In this document: in pieces, positions 9,318 through 19,299 of the stretch
Layout: each line of letters begins with the position of its first letter
Numbering within the stretch: the first letter of the stretch is position 1
Made by a program: the position numbers and the translations under genes
Source of the DNA: Monosporascus cannonballus
Taxonomy: Eukaryota; Ascomycota; Sordariomycetes; Xylariales
Direction of reading: 5' to 3'
Assembly (NCBI GenBank): GCA_004154925.1
Contig: QJNS01000168.1
Coordinates: forward strand, 107,562-171,561
Length of the DNA: 64,000 bases
The notes under the pieces: generated by a model
Seen by the model: the letters and a program-made list of their open reading frames with translations, nothing else
What the model was told of the DNA's origin: nothing
The model's database searches: none

Positions 9318-10050
9318 ATTCATTAGCAACTAATGGATAAAATCTTTTTTAGTGCTCCTCTAGGGTTATTAATTGATAAAAAGTTTTATCGTTTTTCTTA
9401 TCCTTAATCCCGTAGGTTTACGGACTAGAGTATTGTTTTAGTAGATTAATTGAGTTTTTTGAACATATGTTTAATATAGTAAAAATTGTTTCTTTAATCG
9501 AGAGTATAAAAAAAAAATAACAATTAAGCTATAAATTAAACAAAAAGATGTTTTAGTTCTGAATAAATTTAGGGTGCAAATGCCTACAATTCTTAGATTT
9601 TAAATATCTCGGTTAAAGATAAAATAACCCTGATTCTTTAGTATCACCGTTAAAGAATAAAAATAACCAAACAAAAATATATACATGTCCAATGAAAAAT
9701 ACTTAGAAGATTATACCTTTTATACTATGCTTGTGCACTATGCTTGTGCACTATTCTCAATAATAATCTGAATTAATACGCAATGATATTATGAAAATGA
9801 TGAAAGCAAAAATGACTAAAAATAATAACAAAATTACAAATAACAATTTAATGAATAGCGGTGGTGTTAATGAAGGTTTTGAAAGTTTTAGGGTTTGAGA
9901 CGACAGTTCAGGTAGGTTTTTTGGATGGAGAAGTATTAATTGAAAAAACTACTCAATAAAGATGATAAAAATAACAAGACCGCTCCGGTTTTTACTTTTT
10001 AGTTTTACAAAAGTAAAAACTAAAAAGCAACAGATCAATCCTTATTTAAT
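9318..10050 (+). other. Spacer with a small orphan ORF
   Basis: At 9684-9818 is a 44-codon table-4 frame with one hydrophobic segment (MLVHYACALFSIIIWINTQW) and an internal direct repeat (actatgcttgtgc twice). A second open stretch from about 9810 has no recognisable domain. At 9985-10025 is an inverted repeat, ttacttttt / aaaaagtaaa-like. I assign no function. Confidence 0.35.
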
Positions 10051-11283
10051 ATGCAAGAATTTTATGAGTGACTATGTGGGTTAACAGATGGAGAAGGTAA
10101 CTTCTATTTTGTATTTTCACCGCTTCGCTTATCCGGAGGATTAGAAAAAAGAAAAGGCTCGGCTAATTCTTACCAATTCTTTTTCCAGATTCAGCTTCAT
10201 ATTGACGACTTTCACGCTTTACTTCATATTAGATATATTCTAGGTTTAGGTAGAGTATCAGAGTTTAAAAATACGTGTATATTTAGAGTTGATAATATCG
10301 AAGATATTAAAAAAATAATAAAAATCTACCGCCTTTGGCTTATGCTCCGCATTAGAAGAATATACTTTAAATAGCACTAAATTGCTAAACTTCTTTAATT
10401 TCAAAGAGGCTTTCGAGTTATATATCAACTCTAGTAGTAAAACACTAGATCTGGTTCAAAAACTCGAAGGAATCAAAAGTGGTATAAATAGTAAAAGAAC
10501 TGATTATAAATTACCTGCATATCATCAATATAGGATTACTCCTTATTGACTACTAGGCTTCATCGAAGCTGAAGGTTCATTTTTCATTAAATCTAAAGAA
10601 TTAAGCTTAATCTTTAATATTAGTCAAGCGTTTATTGATTTAGATTTATTGGAGGGTATACAGAAGTTTTTACAAAAATTGGGAGGTCCTGAATTAAATA
10701 AATTAGATAAGGCTAACAATGGAGTGAGACTTGTAATTAGCAAAAATGAATTAGGTAATAAAAAATTATGTCAAATAATAGTTAACCAACATGATTTCAT
10801 TCGAGAAGCTTTAATACCTTTTTTAAATTCGCTAAATTAACAAAGGAAAAAGAAAAAAGATTTTGAAGATTGAGCTAGTATCTTGATGCTTCGTGATAAA
10901 GGGTTTCAATACACAGATGACGGTTTAAGACTAATAGAATTAATTATTAGTCAAATGAATAGCCGTAGATTATCTAACTCAGGTATGGCAACAATAGATA
11001 GAGAGCTTTTATATAAAGATATTAACCTTATGTTAAGTAAACCTTCTAACTTAGAGATTAGAAATGGGAACATTTGAATAATTTCACATAATAGGTTTAT
11101 TAATGGAGTGGTACAGAATTAAATACAACTTATAGATGAGAAGGGAGAAGTAGCCGAAACATTTTACACATTTAAAGATTGTGCTAACTATTTGGAGGTA
11201 TCTTTACAAACTATTCCTAACAGAATTAACAAGAATAGTTTATTTAAATTTAAAGGTAAACTCCACAGTCTTAAAAAGGTATA
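10051..11283 (+). pseudogene. LAGLIDADG endonuclease broken by a GC-cluster insertion
   Basis: ATG 10051 starts MQEFYEWLCGLTDGEGNFYF, a clear first LAGLIDADG helix. At 10328-10357 a 30-bp GC cluster is inserted and throws the frame. The protein resumes in another frame as NSTKLLNFFNFKEAFELY and WLLGFIEAEGSFFI, stops at about 10840, then resumes again at DFEDWASILMLRDKGFQYT and finally as a NUMOD-like tail (EVAETFYTFKDCANYLEV) to 11283. At least three breaks make it non-functional. The identical 30-bp cluster is in frame in the endonuclease at 57615. Confidence 0.85.
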
Positions 11284-11688
11284 ATATACTAATTAAAGTG
11301 ATAAAGTTCTTCATTATGTTTGCTTATCTATAAGTTTAAGTAAAATATAAATATATTTATATATAAATTAGTAATCTGAAAATATTTGTTAACCCTAAAT
11401 TAAATAATTCATTTAATATTAAAAAATATATAGTGAAATTATTAAATAGCTAGTGTTGTTGCTGGTACTAGCGTGGTTGTTTATTAAGTTTATGACTCGT
11501 CAACTTCAGGAAAAGTTCCCGAGGGGCGGAGGTGGGACATAAACAGCAAAAATAGTGTATATATAATTATTATAGGAGCTTGCGCCTCCAAGGAGTAATT
11601 TTCAAAATAGACCGTTCTAATTCGAAAGTTTTAATACTATTTGCTCTTTATATAGGTTATCTTAAAACGTAGTGGGTGGAAGAAGCAA
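11284..11688 (+). other. AT-rich spacer with a GC-cluster remnant
   Basis: No gene recognised. A tatatagtgaaattatt motif lies at about 11430 and a ggagcttgcgcctcc hairpin at 11575. The stretch agtgttgttgctggtactagc at about 11452 is GC-richer than its surroundings, without a recognised role. Confidence 0.4.
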
Positions 11689-11771
11689 GGAAAAGTTGCT
11701 ATTGGTAGGGTAAGATATTTGCTAAATATTGTGTAGAATTACATATAGGTGTTCGAATCACCTCTTTTCCG
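11689..11771 (+). tRNA. trnS1: tRNA-Ser(GCU)
   Basis: Acceptor GGAAAAG / CTTTTCC, anticodon loop ttgctaa (GCU) on a GATAT / ATATT stem, a long class II variable arm, T-arm GGTG-ttcgaat-CACC. Confidence 0.92.
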
Positions 11772-11790
11772 CTGGAGGTTTCCTCGCTAA

Positions 11791-11925
11791 TTTTTAGCGC
11801 ATGAAAACTAAAATATACTTTTTTAAGAGTATAGTTTAATGGTAAAATAGGGAGCTTCAACCTCCAAATTCTCAGTTCAAATCTGAGTACTCTTGTAATT
11901 CATCCTTTACGAAGGTAAAAAACAA
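11791..11925 (+). repeat. trnW segmental duplication, left copy
   Basis: About 135 bp running from tttttagcgcatgaaaac through trnW to attcatcctttacgaagg recurs at 14052-14213. A more diverged version is at 52155-52275. The left copy holds the intact trnW. The repeat brackets the 2.1-kb stretch with the membrane-protein ORF. Confidence 0.85.
11825..11895 (+). tRNA. trnW: tRNA-Trp(UCA)
   Basis: Acceptor AAGAGTA / TACTCTT, anticodon stem GGGAG / CTCC(A) with loop cttcaac (UCA), T-arm CTCAG-ttcaaat-CTGAG. A UCA anticodon reads UGA and UGG, which fits the in-frame TGA codons in every gene here. Confidence 0.93.
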
Positions 11926-12054
11926 AACTTATTTAACTATGAAAAAAATGATGAACAAATTTTATATAAATAAATTTAGAGGTGTTAACTTTTTAAGTTT
12001 TAATAGGACTGCCTCTAGCTTTTATCATGCTGCCGTTTGCTGATATCTTTCTAG

Positions 12055-13041
12055 TCATGTATCCTTTATGTTACCGATTATACCACGTTTTTATTCTACT
12101 TAGGAAAAAATTATAAAATTGTATTATTACCTTCTGTTCTTTATAAAGAAAGTTTTTTATCTGGATTAAAGAGGGTATTGCAATCTTTGATTAAAAAAGA
12201 TAAATCATATAAATTGGAATACTATATACAGACTAAGGGTGGTACTATAGATTTTTGAAACAATGTTGATAGATTTAAAGAGATTTTAAATTCTGTTTCA
12301 TTAAAGAAGTTTTATATTATAGATAGAGAAATTATAAAGAACAATTTATTTTTTATATTATTTCTTTGTTCATTATTATTTAACGGGTATGTTATAGTAT
12401 TTTGACCTGTATTGAATATATGACAAATCGTTTCTGTTTTTGTTATGTTAGTTTGTATTATAATACCTAAATTAAGGATTCTGATATTAAATTATTCAAT
12501 TAATGCATTATGAATCATATTAAACGTATTTGTTTTTTTAATTATTTTAGGTTTATCTATCATTGTTGTTTATTATAGTGGTTTATTAAGTATTGATTTA
12601 AATATTCTATCTTTTAATGATGCTTTGGATTTAGCCAAAACTACTTTAAGTAGTTGGTTATTATTTTTAATGGTTGCTAAAATTATAAGTTTGGTTATTA
12701 ATAGTAATAATTTAGATGAATTTTATATTAATTTATTAAGATTATTATTAGCTTTAAGTGTTTTAGCTTTTTTCTCTATGATTCTTTCTTTTATATTTTC
12801 AATGTTTACGGGTATTTTGGTGGGAAGTTCATTAGTATATTTTGACAATTTCGATGTTTTGAAAATGGAAAACAACTCTCAAGATGGTCATCAAGCTGAA
12901 ACTGGTATTAAGCAGGATGATGTTAGGGGAGGAGAGGATAATAAAAAAGAGGAGGATCAAAAGCCAAATCCTAATTCAAATCCTCAATACCTGACAATTC
13001 AGGTAATAACTGTCCTGTCTGTACTATTATTGATAAAGTAG
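12055..13041 (+). CDS. Orphan membrane protein with acidic tail
   Basis: A table-4 frame of about 328 codons. An N-terminal soluble part (to about residue 100) is followed by five or six hydrophobic segments, for example GYVIVFWPVLNIWQIVSVFV and LLRLLLALSVLAFFSMILSF, then a hydrophilic acidic tail (NNSQDGHQAETG, NKKEEDQKPNPNSN). No ATG opens the frame. Just upstream (ATG 11939, then FYHAAVCWYLSS and PRFYST followed by TAG) is the shared leader found at 5996 and 59293, in a different frame, so a frameshift has separated leader and body. The family is not recognised. It sits between two copies of the trnW segment, which suggests it arrived as part of an inserted unit. Confidence 0.5.
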
Positions 13042-13400
13042 AAGCAAGATGGGAGGATAGTGATTTGGATCCAAAAACTAACCAATTAAATAAAACTGGT
13101 AAAGCACATGACTTTACTCAAGAAGAGGGAGATATTGTACGTGAAGCTCGTAATGATGCGATTGGGGATGAGGAGTCTGCTATTAATAAACATCAATATC
13201 TAGATAGAAGTGAATTAACTCCATCAGGTATTAACGCCAAAGAAGGAGATCTTTTGGTTAAATCTAACAGATCTCCCGAAGGAAGGTACGAAGCTTGTAC
13301 AAACAAAAGGAACATCTTAATCAAACTCATGGAGCTTTACCGATGTATGATGATAAATTTCATAATAACAATAATAATAATAATAATAATTAATTTTTAA
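13042..13400 (+). CDS. Hydrophilic orphan ORF, possible frameshifted continuation
   Basis: Read in the next frame, the sequence from about 12990 continues as NNCPVCTIIDKVEARWEDSD and then an acidic, charged stretch (FTQEEGDIVREARNDAIG) to 13400. Because it overlaps the end of the membrane ORF and has matching composition, I suspect both were one gene, split by a frameshift near 12990. The CPVC motif is compatible with metal or redox chemistry, but nothing more can be said. Confidence 0.35.
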
Positions 13401-14050
13401 TTGATATATTAAGTATGTAATATAGTAGAGGTTAACTACTGTATTTGATGGAAGACAGGTAATGATGGAATAATGTAACCATGTAATAGTGGAACAATGG
13501 TGGTAATAGTGGTGAAAAAAAAAAAATAATTGTTTATTTTATACTTGGAGGTAGTTATATATCAAAAGCTTGGATATATAGTGATGGATGTAGGGTGTCT
13601 TCCTATTTTCAATTTTTGATTATGGTGAAGATTGGTAACAAGTATTTTATTTTTAAAGAAACGCGGAATGCGGAAGGAACCCACATAACAACCCACAAAA
13701 AAAAGCTTACTTATGAGAGTAATCCGTCTTGTTACCCCCCAGAAGAATCCTTAATTATGAGAGGAGAACGTTCATCAAATCAGTTTTTGATGATCGTTCA
13801 AATCTCAGCTGTAGTGAGAAAACGCCTACACTTTTTGTAGAAGTTTAATTATCCCAGCAAATTTAGCGGATGGCTATTTTTACCTTTTTTTTGTTTCCTC
13901 CTTTAATATATTAGGAAGGCTTATGCTCCGCATTAGACTTTAAGACTTAGAAAATGAAAAAAAAAAGAAATGTTTATCTCCTCATTAGCTGTTATCAACC
14001 TGAGTTTATCGGTACGTAGTGTGATCACTTCTTTTCACTTTTGGTTTTGT
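13401..14050 (+). other. Spacer with short repeats
   Basis: No gene recognised. 13445-13520 is rich in the words aatgatgg/aatggtgg/aatagtgg, a degenerate minisatellite. At 13575 is tatatagtgatgga, similar to the candidate promoter word. At 13915-13937 is a fragment of the gcttatgctccgcattag cluster. The frame at 13595-13840 has no recognisable product. Confidence 0.4.
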
Positions 14051-14090
14051 AGTTAATTTTTAGCGCATGAAAACGAAAATATACTTTTTT

Positions 14091-14160
14091 AAGAGTATAG
14101 TCTAATGGAAATATAGGGAGCATTCAACCTCCAAATCCTCAGTTCAATTCTGAGTACGCT
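14091..14160 (+). pseudogene. trnW copy with altered anticodon loop and acceptor
   Basis: It matches trnW base by base to the anticodon arm, but the loop carries one extra base (gcattcaac) and the 3' acceptor reads tacgctgg, which no longer pairs with aagagta. It lies in the right copy of the trnW duplication (14052-14213), just upstream of nad6. Confidence 0.75.
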
Positions 14161-14231
14161 GGCCGTTAACGAGAGTTAATGAGTTGGCACAATTCATCCT
14201 TTACGAAGGTAAAAAGAAAATATATATAAAT

Positions 14232-16766
14232 ATGAATAATTTGTTTATTATATACGAAACTTATACAAATGGTTATAGAACAGATATATTAGATATTTTA
14301 TCATTATTGGCAATTTTATGTGGTATACTTGTTATTATTAGTAAAAACCCCATAGTATCCGTACTCTTTTTAATAGGTTTATTTGCGAATATATCCTGTT
14401 ATTTAATAATGTTAGGTTTAAGTTTTATAGGTTTATCTTATTTAATTGTTTATATTGGAGCGGTTATAAAACGTATATGTATTAATTTAGCTGCGTTGGT
14501 TCAAATCCAACTCTACAAGGTACTTTTAATTCTAATCAAATTTTCTCAATTGGATATTAGCTGCTGCGGTAATTCTTCTTATATGACTTCAAGTTATCCT
14601 AGGTTTTACTTTAAGGAACCGATTAAATTAAACGGTAAAAAATTTTATTCTACTTTGTCTTGCTCTGATAAAGAGGATGAAGAGTTTCTTAAATGATTTG
14701 TAGGATTTTCAGATGGGGAGTCTAATTTCACTATAGTATTTCAAAAAGATAAAAATGGTAATATTACAGGAGCTAGTTTCAGATTTATTATTGAGTTACA
14801 TAAGGATGACTTAAATACTTTAAAATATATAAAAAGTAAATTAAATTTAGGTAATGAAGTAGCAGTGTATGGTAATAGTTGTAAATTTACTATTATACAT
14901 CGTAAAGATATTAATAAATTAATATCTATATTTGATAAATATAATTTAAATACAACTAAATACCTTGATTATTTAGATTTTAAAAAAGCTTTTAATTTAT
15001 ATTATGAAAATAATAGAATAGATAAGAGAACTCTAATTGATGAATTGTTAAGAATAAAAAATGGAATGAATAATAGTCGAATTGATTTTAATTTCCCTAG
15101 CGATTATAATATAAAAATTTCTAATTCTTGATTATTAGGGCTCATAGAGGGTGAAGGTACATTCTATTTAGATAGAAGTATGTTTAGACCAGTTTTTGAC
15201 ATTGGACTTTCTAAGGTACAACTTCCTGTTATAGAAAAAATAAAAGAGTATTTAGAAAATAATTTAGGGTTTGATAAGTATTCTATGTTTAAATTAAAAA
15301 ATTCATCAGCTATTACAATTATAGAAACTAAATCTATGAATAATTCTAAGCCGTTTATAAGACTTAAAATTTTAAATAATAATATCTTAACTAATTATTT
15401 TATACCCTTTTTGGATAATATGACATTTATTACTAAGAAAGGTAAAGATTTCAATGATTTTAAAATTATAAACATGGCTGTCTATAATGGAGCCTACAGA
15501 AATGAAGAAATTAAACCCTTAATATTAAAATTATCATATACTATGAATAACTATAGATTATCTAGCAACTCAGAAGCCGAAAAGATCCCTAGTTTATCTA
15601 AAGAAATCTTAGATAGAATAATAAATGCAAAACCTACTATTATACATCTAGGTGATGGTCGTCAGTTAGATATTATAACTAGAAAACAGGTAAATAGGCG
15701 TTGAACGAACTGTGTATATGAAATAATTTTAAATACTGGAGAAATAATCTTAGCTTCTACTTTAAATGAGGCAGCTGTAATTTTAAATGTAGATTTTAGA
15801 ACAGTAAGGAGACATTTGGATTCCTTATCTTCAGAGGGAGATTTTGTTAAAGTTAAGGCAAACCAAGTTAGAAGAGTACCGGTTTTTTATCGTTAGTCTT
15901 ATCCAATATTTGTTACTTTAAATAAATAGGTACAAGTACTATTATTATTATTATTTTTGTAGGCTGGCTACGCAGCAGTAATAATAAAAGAAAATAGAAG
16001 AATTAAGAGCACAGGTTTAGAAAGAAGGTTACAACCGTACTATTCCATACTTGTAGAAAAAATAAGTGAAAACGGTTAAGAATATCCTGATTTAAGACCG
16101 TCGGCAGTTGTAAATGTCGCTACAGACTGGTTCACTGGGGTTAGGTTTAAATACCTGTCTAAATGTACAGTCGGATTCTAAAATGAATGTATTTTCATAG
16201 GGAGAAAGGACAACTCTTAACAATTTATATTGTAGGGTGATCATCAATACGTATGATAGTAACTCCTTGATGAATTTAGTATTAATTAATAACTATATTC
16301 ATCTTAAGTTAATTAGAATTGATCTATATTGTTTTTATTTATTTTAATGTTAATAAATATTAGAATAAGTGAATTACAAAGCAATACTAGTAATAGTATA
16401 CCTTTAGCTATCGCTATAGCGATATCTTTTAATTATCCTATTTTTCAATTATTACCTTACAATATAGCTATATTAAATAACTATTATAATTTAAACAATA
16501 TTTTATATAATATCTCTTTAAATCAAGATAATAAAAAAGTGGATTTAAATACATCTAATGATGATATACATTTTGTAACAAGTAAGATATGAGATGGGGC
16601 GATAGTTGAAAATAGTGATATTACCAGTATTGGTAATGTCATATATACAAATTATAATATATGACTTATAATAGCTAGTTTTATATTATTATTAGCGATG
16701 GTTGGTGCGATTGTAATTACTATTAAGAGTGGTACAAGCGGGTCATATCAAGGTAATCATAATTAA
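14232..16766 (+). CDS. nad6: NADH dehydrogenase subunit 6 (spliced)
   Basis: Coding order join(14232..14464, 16322..16766), 225 residues. ND6 is a membrane subunit of complex I. Exon 1 encodes MNNLFIIYETYTNGYRTDI and the hydrophobic run ending LSYLIVYIGA. Splicing T14464 to A16322 gives gcg-gta-tct, which continues the ND6 helix as VSILFLFILMLINIRISELQ. The protein ends WLIIASFILLLAMVGAIVIT, then a short tail KSGTSGSYQGNHN. Directly after the stop, in another register, are codons for SSYTPSN, the tail found in the extra nad6 copies at 19247, so the native tail has been changed by a small insertion. Two truncated tail copies lie downstream. Confidence 0.93.
14465..15896 (+). CDS. LAGLIDADG homing endonuclease of the nad6 intron, fused to exon 1
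   Basis: The frame continues without a stop from nad6 exon 1 (ATG 14232) to TAG 15894-15896, giving a precursor of about 554 residues. After the exon come a linker and the word GKKFYSTLS, then FLKWFVGFSDGESNFT (motif 1, about 14688), FDKYNLNTTKYLDYLDF, WLLGLIEGEGTFYLD (motif 2, about 15129), [14 protein letters not shown] and a NUMOD-like tail (LASTLNEAAVILNVDFRTV). No damage is seen. Removal of the ND6 part by proteolysis is likely needed. Closest in the window to the cox3 intron-4 protein. Confidence 0.88.
14465..16321 (+). mobile_element. Group I intron in nad6
   Basis: It follows exon-final T and ends in G (attagaattG). The 3' core at 16068-16190 has gtgaaaacggttaag, agaccgtcggcagttg and gctacagactggttcac, shared with the rns, cox3-i4 and rnl-i5 introns. 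It hosts a LAGLIDADG ORF in frame with exon 1. Confidence 0.88.
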
Positions 16767-17255
16767 ATCTAGTTATACACCGAGTAATTAATTACAGTTT
16801 TAAATCGTTTTCTAAAGAGTTCCCTTATTTTTCGGATCAGCAAGCGACCCCCCAAAATTATGCGAAGCAGCGAAGCAGCGAAGCAGCGAAGCAGCGAAGC
16901 AGGGCTTATATATTCGCATAATTTTGGGGGTAAGGAGGCGATCTAGACTTTATCACCAAAAGATTTTTTCCACTTTATCCCTGCGTAGTAAAGTAGAGAA
17001 TATTACTAAAAAAAAAGGTATTGGTGCATTATTTATATTTTTGGTTATTTATTTTATTTAGAATTATTCTAAAAAAAAATATGTTAATTTAAAGATAAAA
17101 TATAGTAGTACAACTACTAAGATATAAGTTTGAGTCTTATACATACTTGCTTGTTCTATTTGATTTAATAATAATAATAAATAAAATAACAAGTATTGTG
17201 ATAAATTTATCACAATTTTTATTTTTACAATAATTTAATTTTTTATAAATATACA
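16767..17255 (+). other. Spacer with decayed nad6-tail cassette
   Basis: The first 250 bp resemble 19248-19380, including tccactttatccctgcgtag against tccactttaccatctcagca and the shared agtaaagtagagaatatta, but the endonuclease body that follows in the other copy is missing. A hairpin with an octamer repeat sits at 16848-16930. The rest is AT-rich. Confidence 0.5.
16848..16930 (+). repeat. Long hairpin enclosing an octamer tandem repeat
   Basis: Inverted arms cccccaaaattatgcgaa and ttcgcataattttggggg enclose about five copies of cgaagcag. The arms pair over some 18 bp, so this can form a very stable stem or cruciform. Confidence 0.85.
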
Positions 17256-18617
17256 ATGAATATTACACTAATACTTTTTTTAATAGGAATCCTAGGATTA
17301 ATTAATATTTATATATACTCATATGAATATATAAATATTATTAAGGATATTATTATTTTTGAAGATAATGGTATTATATTTTACTTAGTTATAATTTTAT
17401 TATCCCTAACATGAATAATATTATGTAAAATAAGAAATTATATTGAAATTAAGTTTTATAAATTACTAAATCAGAATATTATTTTAGAATTAATATGAAC
17501 TATGATTCCTGCAATTATATTAATATTAATAGCATTCCCTTCATTCAAATTATTATATTTAATGGATGAAGTTAATGATTCTTCAATGTCAGTCTTAGCA
17601 GAGGGACACCAATGATATTGAAGCTATCAATACCCTGATTTCTTAAATTCAGACGACGAGTTTATAGAACTTGATTTATATTTAGTACCAGAATCTGATT
17701 TAAATCCTAAATCTGATTCTGATTCTTATTCTAAATATTTTAGGGATTTATTTGAATCTATATTTTTAAATTTATTTAAATCTCTATTAACGGATGGTAA
17801 AGATAGTATTTATATACAGAAGGCATTTCAACCAGTTCAATTTACTACTAAGTTTCAAAAATTGGTTTTGTCCAATATGGGACATTATGAGAAATATACA
17901 TATCAATTTAATATCATTAGTATTGATATTGATTTAGATGAAAAACTCTTAATGAATAAATTACCTGACGTGGAAAATCTTTCTACAAATAAATTAGAAA
18001 ATTTATTATTTGCTTATGATATAAATTCTATTTTTTTTTTTGAGGAATTTTCCTTTGAATTAAATTATGATATTTATGTAAATTCAGATATTAATACTGA
18101 TAGCTCAAATATTAGTTCAAATAGCTCAATAAGTACAATATATACTGACTTATGATCTTCTAATTCTAGTCAATCTTCTACCCATTTTTTTCGTGTGTTA
18201 GAACAACGTTATCACATTTTGGAAAATAGAGATTTAGATATAGAAGGAAGTTTAGATCAATTAATAGGTGGATTAGGTACAGATCAGGATTTAATAGATA
18301 CTATAACATTTATTTTTAATCAGGCTGAGAATTTAACAGAGTTAAATTCTCAGCGACTTTGGATAGAAAACGATTTACGTAGGGTTACAGAGTTAATATT
18401 GGAGCAAAGTAGAGATTATCAAATGGATACTTTTAGGATAATAGATAATACTGATATTGGTTCATATTCTAGGGCTGAATTAGTAAATAGATTTGGTCAG
18501 TTAATGTTAGAGATTATTAGAGAAGAAAGAGAAGTTTTTGATCGTAGATTATCAGTATTAAATGCATTATATGATGTATTTTGTGATAGGTTGACTTCTT
18601 CTGAATCGGACCAATAA
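17256..18617 (+). CDS. Chimeric ORF: nad4L start + COX2-like membrane domain + novel C-terminus
   Basis: An uninterrupted table-4 frame of 453 residues. Residues 1-14 ([14 protein letters not shown]) are identical to the start of ND4L as seen in the other copies. Residues about 40-130 match the two-helix N-terminal domain of cytochrome oxidase subunit 2: [18 protein letters not shown], then [28 protein letters not shown] and AEGHQWYWSYQYPDF. The copper (CuA) domain is absent: no CSELCGxxHxxM motif follows. Instead there is an acidic linker, a Ser/Asn-rich stretch and a charged helical C-terminus ([20 protein letters not shown]). It could be a non-functional chimera, a plasmid-like ORF, or a split COX2A-type subunit. 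The long intact frame argues for recent origin or selection. Confidence 0.75.
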
Positions 18618-18671
18618 GTACTTTTTGTTTTCGATATATAATTAATACCTTATTATTAAATAATTCAAAAA

Positions 18672-18899
18672 TTTTTATTAAATAGAAAAAATATTATATT
18701 AATGCTCATCTCGATAGAGGTGATGTTATTGTCTATAACATTTCTAATATTGGTAAGTTCACTTAACATTGACGATATAATAGGCCAAACATACGCTATT
18801 TACATAATAGCAGTAGCAGGTGCAGAATCTGCTATAGGTTTGGGTATTCTAGTAGCTTTCTATAGATTAAGAGGAAGTATAGCAATAGAATATAAATAA
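18672..18899 (+). CDS. nad4L: NADH dehydrogenase subunit 4L, body without its usual start
   Basis: From [20 protein letters not shown] through [20 protein letters not shown] to [16 protein letters not shown] and TAA 18897-18899. ND4L is a small membrane subunit of complex I. The normal first 14 residues are 1.4 kb upstream at 17256, separated by the chimeric ORF. No intron core is visible between them, so either trans- or unusual splicing joins them, translation starts at ATG 18702, or this is a dead copy and the working gene lies elsewhere. The TAA overlaps the nad5 ATG by one base, the normal nad4L/nad5 arrangement. Confidence 0.75.
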   Translation, partial: FLLNRKNIILMLISIEVMLLSITFLILVSSLNIDDIIGQTYAIYIIAVAGAESAIGLGILVAFYRLRGSIAIEYK

Positions 18900-19045
18900 T
18901 GTATTTAAGTATAATAATTTTACCTTTATTAGGATCTATAGTTTCTGGCTTTTTTGGTAGAAAAGTTGGAGTTAGCGGAGCACAATTCATTACATGTCTT
19001 AGTGTAATAGTAACTACAATACTAGCAGTAATAGCTTTTTTTTTT
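18899..19045 (+). pseudogene. nad5: 5' fragment of nad5
   Basis: Forty-nine residues of ND5 are present: [29 protein letters not shown] and [18 protein letters not shown]. Similarity then breaks in a T-rich run and the frame stops near 19100. The rest of ND5 is not in the window. It may be exon 1 of a gene broken by rearrangement, or a duplicate end. Confidence 0.8.
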
Positions 19046-19104
19046 TGAATTAGGGTGGTTTTTTTTTATTTTTTTTTACCTCAGTTTCCTTCATTACTCT
19101 AAAA

Positions 19105-19247
19105 TTAATAGTGATATAACTAGTATAGGTAATGTGATGTACACTAACTATAACATGTGACTTATATTAGCAAGTTTAATACTGTTATTAGCGATGATTG
19201 GTGCTATAGTAATAACAATTAAATCTAGTCATAAACCGAGTAATTAA
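19105..19247 (+). pseudogene. nad6 3'-end copy 2
   Basis: In frame: NSDITSIGNVMYTNYNMWLI, LASLILLLAMIGAIVITIKS, SHKPSN and stop. This matches the last 45 residues of nad6 with small changes. It directly precedes a LAGLIDADG gene. Confidence 0.9.
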
Positions 19248-19299
19248 CCTTAGGTTTAAGCCATACTCTAATGGATTTCCAAAAAAAAAACTTTATCTT

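Noticed and set aside
13444..13520. Replication origin
   Set aside because: Repeated tggaa/tggtg words suggested an origin, but nothing ties it to replication; it is better described as a degenerate minisatellite.
13595..13840. 81-codon ORF
   Set aside because: No motif, no start context, and surrounded by repeat-derived DNA.
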